A DNA stretch of 7,278 bases from XN24 sp047921455 (GTDB lineage: Bacteria > Pseudomonadota > Gammaproteobacteria > Steroidobacterales > XN24), in assembly GCA_047921455.1 (NCBI GenBank), contig JBLRWC010000069.1, forward strand, positions 1 to 7,278. Reading direction: 5' to 3'. Made by a program: the position numbers and the translations under genes. Shown piece after piece: positions 1 to 5,626 of this stretch. The notes beneath the pieces are model-generated. The model made no database searches and was not told the origin of the DNA. It saw nothing but the letters and a program-made list of their open reading frames with translations. Position 1 is the stretch's first letter. Each line of letters begins with the position of its first letter.

Positions 1-21
1 TGCCAGATTCGCCCGGCGTAA
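1..21 (+). CDS. Possible 3' end of the upstream gene, probably the formate dehydrogenase catalytic (alpha) subunit
   Basis: In the first frame the window opens with codons for C-Q-I-R-P-A followed by a TAA stop at 19-21. The stop overlaps the ribosome binding site (aaggag, 20-25) of the next gene, as is common inside tightly packed operons. In FDH-type operons the gene directly before the iron-sulfur beta subunit is normally the molybdenum/tungsten catalytic subunit, so that is the likely owner of these codons. Only six residues are visible, so the identification rests entirely on context. Confidence 0.4.
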   Translation, partial: CQIRPA

Positions 22-35
22 GGAGTTAATTCACC

Positions 36-623
36 ATGGCGAGAATGAAGTTTCTATGTGATTCCGAGCGCTGCATTGAATGCAATGGTTGCGTAACGGC
101 TTGTAAAAATGAGCACGAGGTGCCTTGGGGCGTGAACCGCCGCCGGGTCGTCACGCTCGACGACGGCCTGCCGGGCGAGCGGTCCATTTCGGTCGCTTGC
201 ATGCACTGCACGGACGCGCCCTGCGCGGCCGTCTGCCCGGTGGATTGTTTCTACACCACCGACGACGGCATCGTCCTGCACGACAAGGACCTGTGCATCG
301 GTTGCGGCTACTGCTTCTATGCGTGTCCGTTCGGCGCCCCCCAGTTCCCGCAGAAGGAAGCCTTCGGCATCCGCGGGAAAATGGACAAGTGCACCTTCTG
401 TGCGGGCGGTCCCGAGGCGAACAACTCGGAGGCGGAGTACGTCAAGTACGGCCGCAACCGGGTCGCCGAGGGCAAGCTGCCGCTCTGCGCCGAAATGTGT
501 GCCACCAAGGCGTTGCTCGCGGGTGACGGCAACATGGTTGCCGACATCTACCGCGAGCGTGTCCTGAAGCGTGGCAGCCGTCCCCAGACATGGGGTTGGG
601 AAACCGCTTACCAGGACGCGTAA
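36..623 (+). CDS. fdhB: Formate dehydrogenase iron-sulfur (beta) subunit, FDH3 type
   Basis: This 195-residue protein is the electron-transfer subunit of a membrane-bound formate dehydrogenase. It passes electrons from the catalytic subunit to the cytochrome b subunit. Sixteen cysteines form four [4Fe-4S] motifs: C13/C16/C19/C23, C55/C58/C63/C67, C87/C90/C93/C97, and C119/C122 paired with C151/C155 across a 28-residue spacer. This arrangement is typical of the FdnH/HybA-like family. The protein is shorter than E. coli FdnH and has no C-terminal membrane anchor, which matches the compact FDH3 beta subunits. It has no signal peptide, so it would be exported together with a Tat-bearing catalytic partner (inference from the family). 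The start is supported by aaggag at 20-25, ten bases before the ATG. The lipoprotein and cytochrome b genes downstream confirm the complex. Other DMSO-reductase-family Fe-S subunits look similar, but the neighbours favour formate. Confidence 0.9.
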   Translation: MARMKFLCDSERCIECNGCVTACKNEHEVPWGVNRRRVVTLDDGLPGERSISVACMHCTDAPCAAVCPVDCFYTTDDGIVLHDKDLCIGCGYCFYACPFGAPQFPQKEAFGIRGKMDKCTFCAGGPEANNSEAEYVKYGRNRVAEGKLPLCAEMCATKALLAGDGNMVADIYRERVLKRGSRPQTWGWETAYQDA

Positions 624-638
624 GCGCGCTGTAATAGG

Positions 639-679
639 CTCGGTCGGGGCGGCCGCTGTGGCGGCCGCCCCACACCGGG
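639..679 (+). other. Strong intercistronic hairpin between fdhB and the lipoprotein gene
   Basis: An 11-bp perfect GC stem (646-656 with 661-671) closes a TGTG loop. A 1x2 internal loop separates it from a lower CGGT/ACCG stem (641-644 with 674-677), with possible extra pairs at 639-640. No T-tract follows, so it is unlikely to be an intrinsic terminator. It ends four bases before the ggag (683-686) of the next gene. It may be an mRNA stability or processing element that sets different expression of beta and the downstream genes, or it may limit translation. Both roles are inferred from structure only. Confidence 0.6.
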
Positions 680-694
680 ACTGGAGATGGAACA

Positions 695-877
695 ATGAGA
701 ATATCGATCCTGGCTCTGCTGGCTGCGGCGTCCCTGGCGCTTGCGGGCTGCTCAGACGTCACCGTCTACGAGCCTGGCGTATACAAGGGTAAAAGCGACC
801 CGTTGGTCGAAGACCTGAGGTCTGATGAATTGCAGACTGCCCTTGCCGAACGCGCAGAATACCAGCGCGACCGTTAG
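695..877 (+). CDS. Small predicted lipoprotein in the formate dehydrogenase operon
   Basis: This 60-residue protein has a classic lipoprotein signal: R2, a hydrophobic stretch from about residue 3 to 17, and a lipobox L16-A17-G18-C19. Signal peptidase II would cleave before C19. S20 follows the lipidated cysteine, so there is no aspartate at the +2 position that would retain it in the inner membrane. The mature part is only about 42 residues, polar and charged, with a tyrosine/glycine-rich start (VYEPGVYKGK) and a likely helical acidic/basic tail. Its ATG has ggag at 683-686, eight bases upstream. It sits between the beta and gamma subunit genes, so it probably belongs to or assists the enzyme complex, for example as a membrane-tethered assembly or stability factor. 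Its function is unknown, and no catalytic motif or cysteine other than C19 is present. Confidence 0.8.
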   Translation: MRISILALLAAASLALAGCSDVTVYEPGVYKGKSDPLVEDLRSDELQTALAERAEYQRDR

Positions 878-896
878 TCATTCAGCCCACACGACG

Positions 897-901
897 GGAG
901 G
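897..901 (+). promoter_or_regulatory. Ribosome binding site deciding the gamma-subunit start
   Basis: A ggagg lies ten bases before the ATG at 912 and seven bases before an in-frame GTG at 909. The frame is open upstream to an ATG at 825, inside the lipoprotein gene, but that start has no comparable site and would add residues before the signal segment. The start at 912 (or 909) is therefore preferred. Confidence 0.7.
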
Positions 902-911
902 ATTCCACGTG

Positions 912-2012
912 ATGGTCGACAGAACTCAACCGGAAAGCCAGGGGCGCCCGCGCCGCAAAATGCGTCGCATCTTGTGGAGCGTAGCCTTGGTGATCGGTTT
1001 ATCAATGATCCTGCCACTGTCCGGTCTATTGTTGACCGAGGCGCCGGCAGGCCAGGCGGTGGCGCAACAGGCGCAACCGCAAAACGACGCAGCGGCGTCA
1101 GCGCGCGCGGAGCAGCAGCGACGCGATTTCTGGCGCCAGGCAAGAGAGGGCCAAAGCGGCTATTCCGCGGTGGCCGGGCCGGAGACCGGCGTGTTGATCC
1201 AGAGCGGCGGCGACGTCTGGCGCTCGGTGCGCGAGGGGCCCGTCAAGTTCTGGACCGGCATTGCGCTCATTGCGACCGTGGTGGGACTCCTGTTGTTCCA
1301 TTTCGTGGCGGGGCCCGTGAAACTCGAGAATCGGACCGGACGGACCATTACGCGCTGGTCGGCTTTTGAGCGGGCCATCCACTGGGTCACGGCGGTGCTG
1401 TTCATCATCCTGGCCATTACCGGGTTGAGCATCTTGTTCGGACGGACCGTGCTTATCCCTGTCATCGGCAGAGAGGCATTTGCCGCCTATGCCAATTTCG
1501 CCAAGCCGGTACATGACTGGCTCGCGGTACCGTTCATCATCGCCCTGGTGCTGATGATGGTGCCCTGGATCAAGGAAAGCATTCCGAAGGCCCATGACTG
1601 GGCCTGGATCAAGGTGGGCGGTGGTTACCTCGACAAGAGCAAGCATCCGCCGGCCGGATTCGTCAATGCAGGCGAGAAGATCTGGTTCTGGTTCCTGTTC
1701 TTCGGTGGCATCGTGCTGATCGGTTCCGGGTTCTTCCTGTTGTTCCCGAACCTCGGCTTCGAGCGCAGCACCATGCAGTTGGCGCTGGTCCTGCATGCCA
1801 TCAGCGGGGTTGCGTTGATTGCCTTTTCACTTGGCCATATCTACCTGGGCACCGCCGGTAACGAAGGTTCCCTGGAAGGCATGGTGACCGGTGAGGTCGA
1901 CGAGGCCTGGGCCAAGGCTCACCACAACCTCTGGTACGACGAGGTCAAGAAGCAGGGCACGCGCCCGGCCGCGACCACGCCTCCGGAGGGTGCGGGACAC
2001 GCCGCGACTTAA
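912..2012 (+). CDS. fdhC: Formate dehydrogenase cytochrome b (gamma) subunit
   Basis: This 366-residue membrane protein takes electrons from the Fe-S subunit and delivers them to quinone through two b hemes. A basic N-terminus and hydrophobic segment (about 18-41), followed by A49-V50-A51, look like a signal peptide. A Gln/Ala-rich periplasmic stretch runs to about residue 112. Membrane segments follow at about 113-132, 155-176, 204-219, 258-278 and 290-312. Candidate heme ligands are H157, H201, H295 and H309. The H295/H309 spacing of 14 matches the last helix of E. coli FdnI. The C-terminal EGSLEGMVTGEVDEAWAKAHH region is typical of FDH gamma subunits. The extra N-terminal region makes it longer than FdnI (about 217 residues), as in other long gamma subunits. 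Gene symbols for this subunit vary (fdhC, fdhI, fdnI-like). It is the last gene before the terminator. Confidence 0.9.
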   Translation: MVDRTQPESQGRPRRKMRRILWSVALVIGLSMILPLSGLLLTEAPAGQAVAQQAQPQNDAAASARAEQQRRDFWRQAREGQSGYSAVAGPETGVLIQSGGDVWRSVREGPVKFWTGIALIATVVGLLLFHFVAGPVKLENRTGRTITRWSAFERAIHWVTAVLFIILAITGLSILFGRTVLIPVIGREAFAAYANFAKPVHDWLAVPFIIALVLMMVPWIKESIPKAHDWAWIKVGGGYLDKSKHPPAGFVNAGEKIWFWFLFFGGIVLIGSGFFLLFPNLGFERSTMQLALVLHAISGVALIAFSLGHIYLGTAGNEGSLEGMVTGEVDEAWAKAHHNLWYDEVKKQGTRPAATTPPEGAGHAAT

Positions 2013-2030
2013 CCGGTGTTCGAGTAAAGT

Positions 2031-2066
2031 AAAGAACGGGGACGCGCAAGCGTCCCCGTTCTTTTT
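2031..2066 (+). terminator. Rho-independent terminator of the formate dehydrogenase operon
   Basis: A perfect 14-bp stem (2031-2044 with 2051-2064) plus one closing C-G pair (2045/2050) encloses a GCAA tetraloop of the stable GNRA class. Five T residues at 2062-2066 complete the signal. It begins 18 bases after the gamma-subunit stop. The upper stem is GC-rich and the base A/T-rich, as in textbook intrinsic terminators. Confidence 0.92.
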
Positions 2067-2105
2067 CGCTGGCCATTCTCGTTTTAAAGCGGCATTCTTG
2101 TTGAC

Positions 2106-2807
2106 ATGAAGAATAAGTTTTTCGGCTGGTACATGATCGCGGCCGTGCTGCTGGCCGGCTCGGCTGGCGCGCAGCCAGATCCCACTGCGTGGGACGGCCG
2201 TCTCGAGACGCTCGAGGACTACGCTGCGCCTTCCGCCAGCGGCAAGACTGAACTGATGGCGGCGGCCGGAGAGGGGGATATGGCCCGCGTGCTTGCCTTG
2301 CTGGAGGCGGGCGCGGAACTCGACGAGCGTAATGCCAATGGCGGGACGGCGCTCATGTATGCCGTTTCCTACAACCGGCTCGAGGTCGTCGCGATTTTGC
2401 TGGAACAAGGTGCGGACGCGAACGCGCAGGCGCGGATCGGCTGGACACCGTTACTGGTGGCGGCTGCCAAGGGTCGGGACGGCGCCATTCGGATGCTGCT
2501 GGCGGCAGGCGCGGCGCCCGCGACGCGTGACGCGTACGGCTGGACGCCGCTGATGCGAGCTGTCTCGAGTGGTTATCTCGATGCGGTCGACGCTTTGCTG
2601 GCCTCTGGTGGGGCAGAGCTTGATGCGCGCGAGGAATCGGGCGCGACGGCCTTGCACATTGCGGCGGGTCGTGGCCATGCTGCGATCGTCGCGCGGCTGC
2701 TCGAGGCGGGAGCCGAGGTGCTTGCCTTCGACGGCGCAGGGCGCACGCCCGCCGAGGTAGCGCGCATGCTCGGCCACCTGGAAGCCGAGGCGCTGTTGCG
2801 CATCTAG
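2106..2807 (+). CDS. Exported ankyrin-repeat protein
   Basis: This 233-residue protein begins with a Sec signal peptide: K2/K4, a hydrophobic core at about 9-18, and likely cleavage after A20-G21-A22. The rest is almost entirely ankyrin repeats at 33-residue periodicity, starting near residues 46, 79, 112, 145, 179 and 212. The last repeat is a truncated cap. Recurring marks are G-x-T-P/A-L at repeat starts and LL-x-x-G-A near the ends. One extra glycine near 168-169 shifts the fifth repeat by one residue. Ankyrin repeats mediate protein binding, here presumably in the periplasm; the partner is unknown. No enzymatic motif is visible. The gene starts 40 bases after the upstream terminator and lacks a clear ribosome binding site, so the start is less certain. 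An internal ATG at 2133 would cut the signal peptide. It converges on the Rieske-like gene with a 21-base gap. Confidence 0.85.
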   Translation: MKNKFFGWYMIAAVLLAGSAGAQPDPTAWDGRLETLEDYAAPSASGKTELMAAAGEGDMARVLALLEAGAELDERNANGGTALMYAVSYNRLEVVAILLEQGADANAQARIGWTPLLVAAAKGRDGAIRMLLAAGAAPATRDAYGWTPLMRAVSSGYLDAVDALLASGGAELDAREESGATALHIAAGRGHAAIVARLLEAGAEVLAFDGAGRTPAEVARMLGHLEAEALLRI

Positions 2808-2828
2808 CCGCCCCGCCGGCGAGCTTGC

Positions 2829-3572
2829 CTAGCAGACGTTGGTATTGAGGCTGTATTCCTTCAGCGAGACCACTTTCGTGGTTGGGCCGACGGGTTCGCG
2901 AATGTTGTCCCGGCGTTGCTGCAGGGCCAGCTGGAATCCGAATTGCTCGAAGAAACGCTCAAACATATCGCCGCCGTAGGTCCCGAGGGCGCGTAGCTCG
3001 CCGGTCTCCTCGTCGAGTGCCAGGTCGATGGCGGCAAGTGGCTGCGGGGCCGGGCCCCCGAGCACGCGGCAGCCTTCCGCAGGGTCATAGACGCTACCTT
3101 CGGAACAGCAATAAATGACCTGTTCGCGTTGCGTCGCCTTCATTTCGTTATCTGTGAAGGGCATCGCTTCGTGCCGGTAGTGGATAAAGCTGACCGAGGG
3201 CGTCGGGTACGTCATGCGGTGTGCGCAGATCGCGGAGAATGCTACGACCGAACGCCGCGGGCCCACGCCGCCGCGCCACTGGTAGCTGCGGCCGTCGTCC
3301 ATTTCGAGCCGCGCCTGCGGCAACGCAGTCTTGCCGAGATCGATCAGGAAACAGGGCGTGGTGACATAAGGATAATGAAATACGTAACTGTCACCCACCA
3401 CCAGCTCGTCGAGTCGCAAGGGCGTGCCCTCCGCGTTCAACAGGGTGGTCGGCGGCGTCGGCACCCGTTCGGGCGAGGCCCGCGCCAACAGCGAAGGACT
3501 GCCGGCCACCAGGGCGCCGGTACTGGCGCACAGCTTGAGAAAACCGCGTCGGGACACCTGGTCGCTGGACAT
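2829..3572 (-). CDS. Tat-exported Rieske-like iron-sulfur protein with an altered ligand motif
   Basis: From the ATG at 3572 the protein has 247 residues. It begins with a near-perfect twin-arginine signal (S7-R8-R9-G10-F11-L12-K13), a hydrophobic stretch and likely cleavage after A30-R31-A32. Tat export fits a protein folded around a cofactor. A Rieske fold is indicated by C116-A-H118, a second loop C155-C156-S-E158-G-S-V-Y-D163, and the proline loop GGPAPQPL (172-179). In canonical Rieske proteins the second loop reads C-P-C-H-G-S. Here E158 occupies the second histidine position, and both disulfide cysteines are replaced (T121 and S157). The spacing between the two loops (36 residues between H118 and C155) is longer than usual. 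Cluster binding is therefore uncertain. The likely role is periplasmic electron transfer, partner unknown. A GTG start at 3587 is possible but lacks a good upstream site. Confidence 0.75.
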   Translation of the reverse strand: MSSDQVSRRGFLKLCASTGALVAGSPSLLARASPERVPTPPTTLLNAEGTPLRLDELVVGDSYVFHYPYVTTPCFLIDLGKTALPQARLEMDDGRSYQWRGGVGPRRSVVAFSAICAHRMTYPTPSVSFIHYRHEAMPFTDNEMKATQREQVIYCCSEGSVYDPAEGCRVLGGPAPQPLAAIDLALDEETGELRALGTYGGDMFERFFEQFGFQLALQQRRDNIREPVGPTTKVVSLKEYSLNTNVC

Positions 3573-3578
3573 CTGCTT

Positions 3579-3583
3579 CACCT
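3579..3583 (-). promoter_or_regulatory. Ribosome binding site deciding the start of the Rieske-like gene
   Basis: On the minus strand AGGTG lies six bases before the ATG at 3572. It overlaps the first codons of the alternative GTG start at 3587, which makes 3572 the better choice. It also places the twin arginines at residues 8-9, close to the N-terminus as is usual. Confidence 0.6.
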
Positions 3584-3604
3584 GCACGAAAAGCTACGAG
3601 GTTG

Positions 3605-3632
3605 ATCCTAGCATTCGTTTCGCGCAAGGCAA
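3605..3632 (-). promoter_or_regulatory. Candidate sigma-70-type promoter for the Rieske-like gene
   Basis: On the minus strand a -35-like TTGCCT (3632-3627) is followed after 16 bases by TAGGAT (3610-3605). TGC directly upstream of TAGGAT gives an extended -10. Transcription would start near 3598, leaving a leader of about 25 bases. Each hexamer matches consensus at four of six positions, so this is plausible but not certain. Co-transcription from the upstream ygbA-like gene is the alternative. Confidence 0.4.
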
Positions 3633-3665
3633 CAGATCCAGCCCCGGCTTTGCGAAAGCTCGGGT

Positions 3666-4097
3666 TTAGCCCTGCTTTCGGTCGGCCTCGCGGGCCTTGC
3701 GTCGACGCGCAGCCATCGGGTGCTCGACGTTGCGCAGCTTGTCCACCAGGTGCATGAACGACAGCCACGGGTGCCGCAAGGTCATGCGTGGTCCTGCATA
3801 GCGCATGATGATCCGCGCGTGTTCGCGCTGCGCGCGCTTGTAGCAATGAATCGGACACTTGGCACAGGTAGGCTTGGCCTCGCCGTAGGGGCATTTTTCA
3901 AGCCGCCTGGCTGCATAGGCGAGGAATGCCCGGCATTCGTCGCACTGACCCTCGCGCCGCTCGGCGGCAGCATGGTGATCGGCGCACCAGATACGCACCA
4001 TGCACTCCATGGTGCGATATTCGCGCCGCAGGCGCGGCGTGACCAGCAAAGTCGCGGGATTTTCACGGGCATCTGTATACATGCGGGATATCTTCAT
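3666..4097 (-). CDS. ygbA: YgbA-family protein (nitrous oxide-stimulated promoter family)
   Basis: This 143-residue soluble protein is rich in cysteine and basic residues. It shows the family pattern: M30-x2-M33-x-R-I-W-C38 with H41-H42, C52-x2-C55, C69-P-Y-G, then K75-P-T-C78-x2-C81-P-I-H-C85-Y-K and M98-R-Y-A-G-P-R-M. The Cys/His set suggests a bound metal or Fe-S cluster, but this is inferred. In E. coli, ygbA is controlled by the nitric oxide sensor NsrR and its biochemical role is poorly defined. The start at 4097 has no strong ribosome binding site. An in-frame ATG at 4082 is an alternative, and the conserved core begins only near residue 22. The Rieske-like gene lies downstream on the same strand after 93 bases. 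The hypothetical gene at 4201 diverges from it across 103 bases. Confidence 0.85.
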   Translation of the reverse strand: MKISRMYTDARENPATLLVTPRLRREYRTMECMVRIWCADHHAAAERREGQCDECRAFLAYAARRLEKCPYGEAKPTCAKCPIHCYKRAQREHARIIMRYAGPRMTLRHPWLSFMHLVDKLRNVEHPMAARRRKAREADRKQG

Positions 4098-4174
4098 CTA
4101 TCGGCCGGGCGGGATCAATAGGCGTTCGCCACAGTGCGACCGGCCGCCGGGCACGCAGGTTCCGATGGCACGAA

Positions 4175-4184
4175 ATTTGCAAAT
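4175..4184. promoter_or_regulatory. Perfect 10-bp palindrome ATTTGCAAAT between divergent genes
   Basis: The site lies in the 103-base region between the ygbA-like gene and the divergent gene at 4201. It is AT-rich within GC-rich surroundings and is exactly self-complementary, as expected for a dimeric regulator site. On the minus strand it reads GCATTTGCAAATTTC. The GCATTT half loosely recalls NsrR-type sites, but the full NsrR consensus is not present. Its function is not established. Confidence 0.35.
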
Positions 4185-4200
4185 GCGGTAAGCTCGGAAG

Positions 4201-4482
4201 ATGACTGAAAAAATCGAAAAGCCAGCCCCGGCCAGGCAGGACCACCCGTTCCAGGTTTCGTCGATCACCCGCGCCGAGGCGCCTGAAGGGGCCGCTTCCG
4301 CGAACTGGTATCGCTACGAGATTGCCCAGGGTCCCAACGAAATCGTAGGGCACCGCGAAGGCAGCCTCCAGGCCGTGACCCAGGCGGTGGCGGATATCGT
4401 GCTGCGTCTCAACGAGCGCCGCCTCGGCAAGGCCGGCCGCGTGCACCTCACGCCGGGACCGAAGAAGAACCGCGGCAGCTAG
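4201..4482 (+). CDS. Small hypothetical protein with a compact beta-beta-alpha-like core
   Basis: This 93-residue protein is not assigned to a known function. It has no signal peptide, membrane segment or cysteine, so it is probably cytoplasmic. Residues 1-33 are Pro/Ala-rich and look disordered. The core then reads as two predicted strands (N-W-Y-R-Y-E-I and N-E-I-V-G-H-R-E-G) and a long helix (SLQAVTQAVADIVLRLNERR). A basic tail ends in P-K-K-N-R-G-S. Such a core and basic tail could bind nucleic acid or ribosomes, but this is a guess. The start is the only methionine in the protein. A ggaag directly abuts the ATG, which is closer than a normal ribosome binding site, so initiation may be weak or leaderless. 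The gene converges on srkA with a 32-base gap. Confidence 0.65.
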   Translation: MTEKIEKPAPARQDHPFQVSSITRAEAPEGAASANWYRYEIAQGPNEIVGHREGSLQAVTQAVADIVLRLNERRLGKAGRVHLTPGPKKNRGS

Positions 4483-4514
4483 CGCTTCGCGGCGCACTTG
4501 CGGCCCGGGGAGAC

Positions 4515-5519
4515 TCAGCGATCCGGCGCGCGCCAGTCGAGCGGCGGTTCCTGCAGCAGCGCGAGTTGTTCGCGCAGGGCCAGGATGTGGTCCTCCCAGT
4601 AGCGCGGCGTGCCGAACCAGGGAAAACCGGCCTTGAACGCCGGGTCGCGCCAGCGGCGCGCAATCCAGGCGGCATAATGCATGATCCGCAGCGCCCTGAG
4701 CGCCTCGATCAGCTGCAACTCGGCCGGGTCGAATTCCCGGAACTCCAGGTAACCCGCCAGCAGCTCGGCAAGTTGCGGCTCCTGCTCGGCGCGTTCCCCG
4801 GACAGGAACATCCACAGGTCCTGGACCGCCGGCCCGGTCAAGGTATCGTCCAGGTCAACGATGTGCACCTGTTCGTCGCGCGCCAGCACATTGCCCGGAT
4901 GAAAGTCGCCATGCAGGCGCAGTTCCCGTGCATCGGCTCGCAGCCATGCCTCATCGACCAGCACAAGCAAGTCCCGGCACAGGCTGGCGTAGGCTGCTTC
5001 GAGATAGTCGGGAATGAACCCGCCACTTAGCAGGAAGTCGCGCGAGGCCGCGCCGAACAGGGCGGCCGTGAGGCGCGGCCGGTGCTCGAAGCGCCCTGCC
5101 TGGCCGACCAGGTGCAAGCGGGCGACCAGCCGGCCCACCTGTCGCAGCAGGTCCATGTCGTCGAGTTGCGGTATCCGGCCGGCGACCCGAGGACAGATTG
5201 CAAACCGAAAAGCGCCGTGCCGATGCAGGCTTTGGCCGGCATGGCGCAGTGGCGCCACCACCGGAATATCCCGCGCCGCCAGCTCGAAAGAAAACTCGTG
5301 CTCCTCCAGGATCGCTGCGTCGGTCCAGCGACCCGGTCGGTAGAATTTAGCGACCACGGGCTCATCGTCCTCGATGCCGACCTGGTAGACACGGTTCTCA
5401 TAGCTGTTGAGCGCAAGCAGGCGGCCGTCACAGCGCAGGCCGAAGCTCTCCACCGAGTCGAGGATATCGTCGGGCTGCAGCTGCTGGTAAGCCAGCGCCT
5501 GGTCCTGGGCTTTGTTCAT
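4515..5519 (-). CDS. srkA: Stress response kinase A (SrkA/YihE), Ser/Thr protein kinase
   Basis: This 334-residue cytoplasmic kinase has the aminoglycoside-phosphotransferase/choline-kinase fold and matches the E. coli family length (about 328). Visible motifs include the nucleotide-loop equivalent L37-N-S-Y-E-N-R-V-Y-Q-V47 and the ATP-contacting K58 in V-A-K-F-Y-R-P-G-R-W. Glutamates E72-E73 follow. The catalytic loop is L202-H-G-D205-F-H-P-G-N210, and the metal site is I-V-D222-L-D-D225. All key residues are present. In E. coli SrkA phosphorylates proteins and counters death from oxidative and envelope stress, acting in the MazEF and Cpx context. In E. coli the gene precedes dsbA; here it does not, and it stands alone and divergent from a helicase gene. 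The ATG at 5519 lacks a strong ribosome binding site, but the N-terminal sequence fits the family. An extended -10 promoter lies close upstream. Confidence 0.93.
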   Translation of the reverse strand: MNKAQDQALAYQQLQPDDILDSVESFGLRCDGRLLALNSYENRVYQVGIEDDEPVVAKFYRPGRWTDAAILEEHEFSFELAARDIPVVAPLRHAGQSLHRHGAFRFAICPRVAGRIPQLDDMDLLRQVGRLVARLHLVGQAGRFEHRPRLTAALFGAASRDFLLSGGFIPDYLEAAYASLCRDLLVLVDEAWLRADARELRLHGDFHPGNVLARDEQVHIVDLDDTLTGPAVQDLWMFLSGERAEQEPQLAELLAGYLEFREFDPAELQLIEALRALRIMHYAAWIARRWRDPAFKAGFPWFGTPRYWEDHILALREQLALLQEPPLDWRAPDR

Positions 5520-5545
5520 CGTCCGGTCCCGAGGGGCGGGCCGAG

Positions 5546-5554
5546 ACTATAACA
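5546..5554 (-). promoter_or_regulatory. Extended -10 promoter element for srkA
   Basis: On the minus strand the sequence reads TGTTATAGT, an extended -10 with TATAGT matching TATAAT at five of six positions. It lies 27 bases upstream of the srkA start, so transcription near 5539 would give a leader of about 20 bases. No good -35 hexamer is found at normal spacing, consistent with an extended -10 promoter. Confidence 0.55.
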
Positions 5555-5592
5555 GTCCCGCCAGGCTCATTCGCACCAGGCGAAAATAATCC

Positions 5593-5620
5593 TTTGCAAA
5601 GCCGTGGCTTGTGCTATAGT
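5593..5620 (+). promoter_or_regulatory. Sigma-70-type promoter for the helicase gene
   Basis: A -35-like TTGCAA (5594-5599; TTTGCA one base earlier) is followed after 15-16 bases by TATAGT (5615-5620). TGC (5612-5614) completes an extended -10. Transcription should start near 5627. The -35 falls inside the palindrome CTTTGCAAAG (5592-5601), so a dimeric regulator binding there could block or modulate the promoter. Confidence 0.6.
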
Positions 5621-5626
5621 CACCGC

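Noticed and set aside
54..695. Long antisense open frame opposite the fdhB gene
   Set aside because: It lies opposite a gene with sixteen conserved cysteines. Its translation is low-complexity Ala/Arg/Val-rich with no motif, as expected from GC-rich codon bias.
1098..1796. 232-codon antisense open frame opposite the cytochrome b gene
   Set aside because: The composition (His, Gln, Asp, Pro) mirrors membrane codons on the other strand, and there is no ribosome binding site or recognisable domain.
3643..3664. Hairpin after the ygbA-like gene (GGCTTT-GCG-AAAGCT region)
   Set aside because: Only five contiguous pairs plus three outer pairs across a 2x2 mismatch, and no T-tract on the minus strand. 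Too weak to call a terminator.
4098..4200. NsrR or FNR operator controlling the ygbA-like gene
   Set aside because: Only a loose GCATTT half-site and a single TTGAT are present. Neither a full NsrR dyad nor a TTGAT-N4-ATCAA site was found.
4063..4815. 250-codon minus-strand open frame overlapping srkA, the 93-residue gene and the ygbA-like start
   Set aside because: It overlaps three better-supported genes and its translation is Arg/Ala/Gly-rich without motifs.
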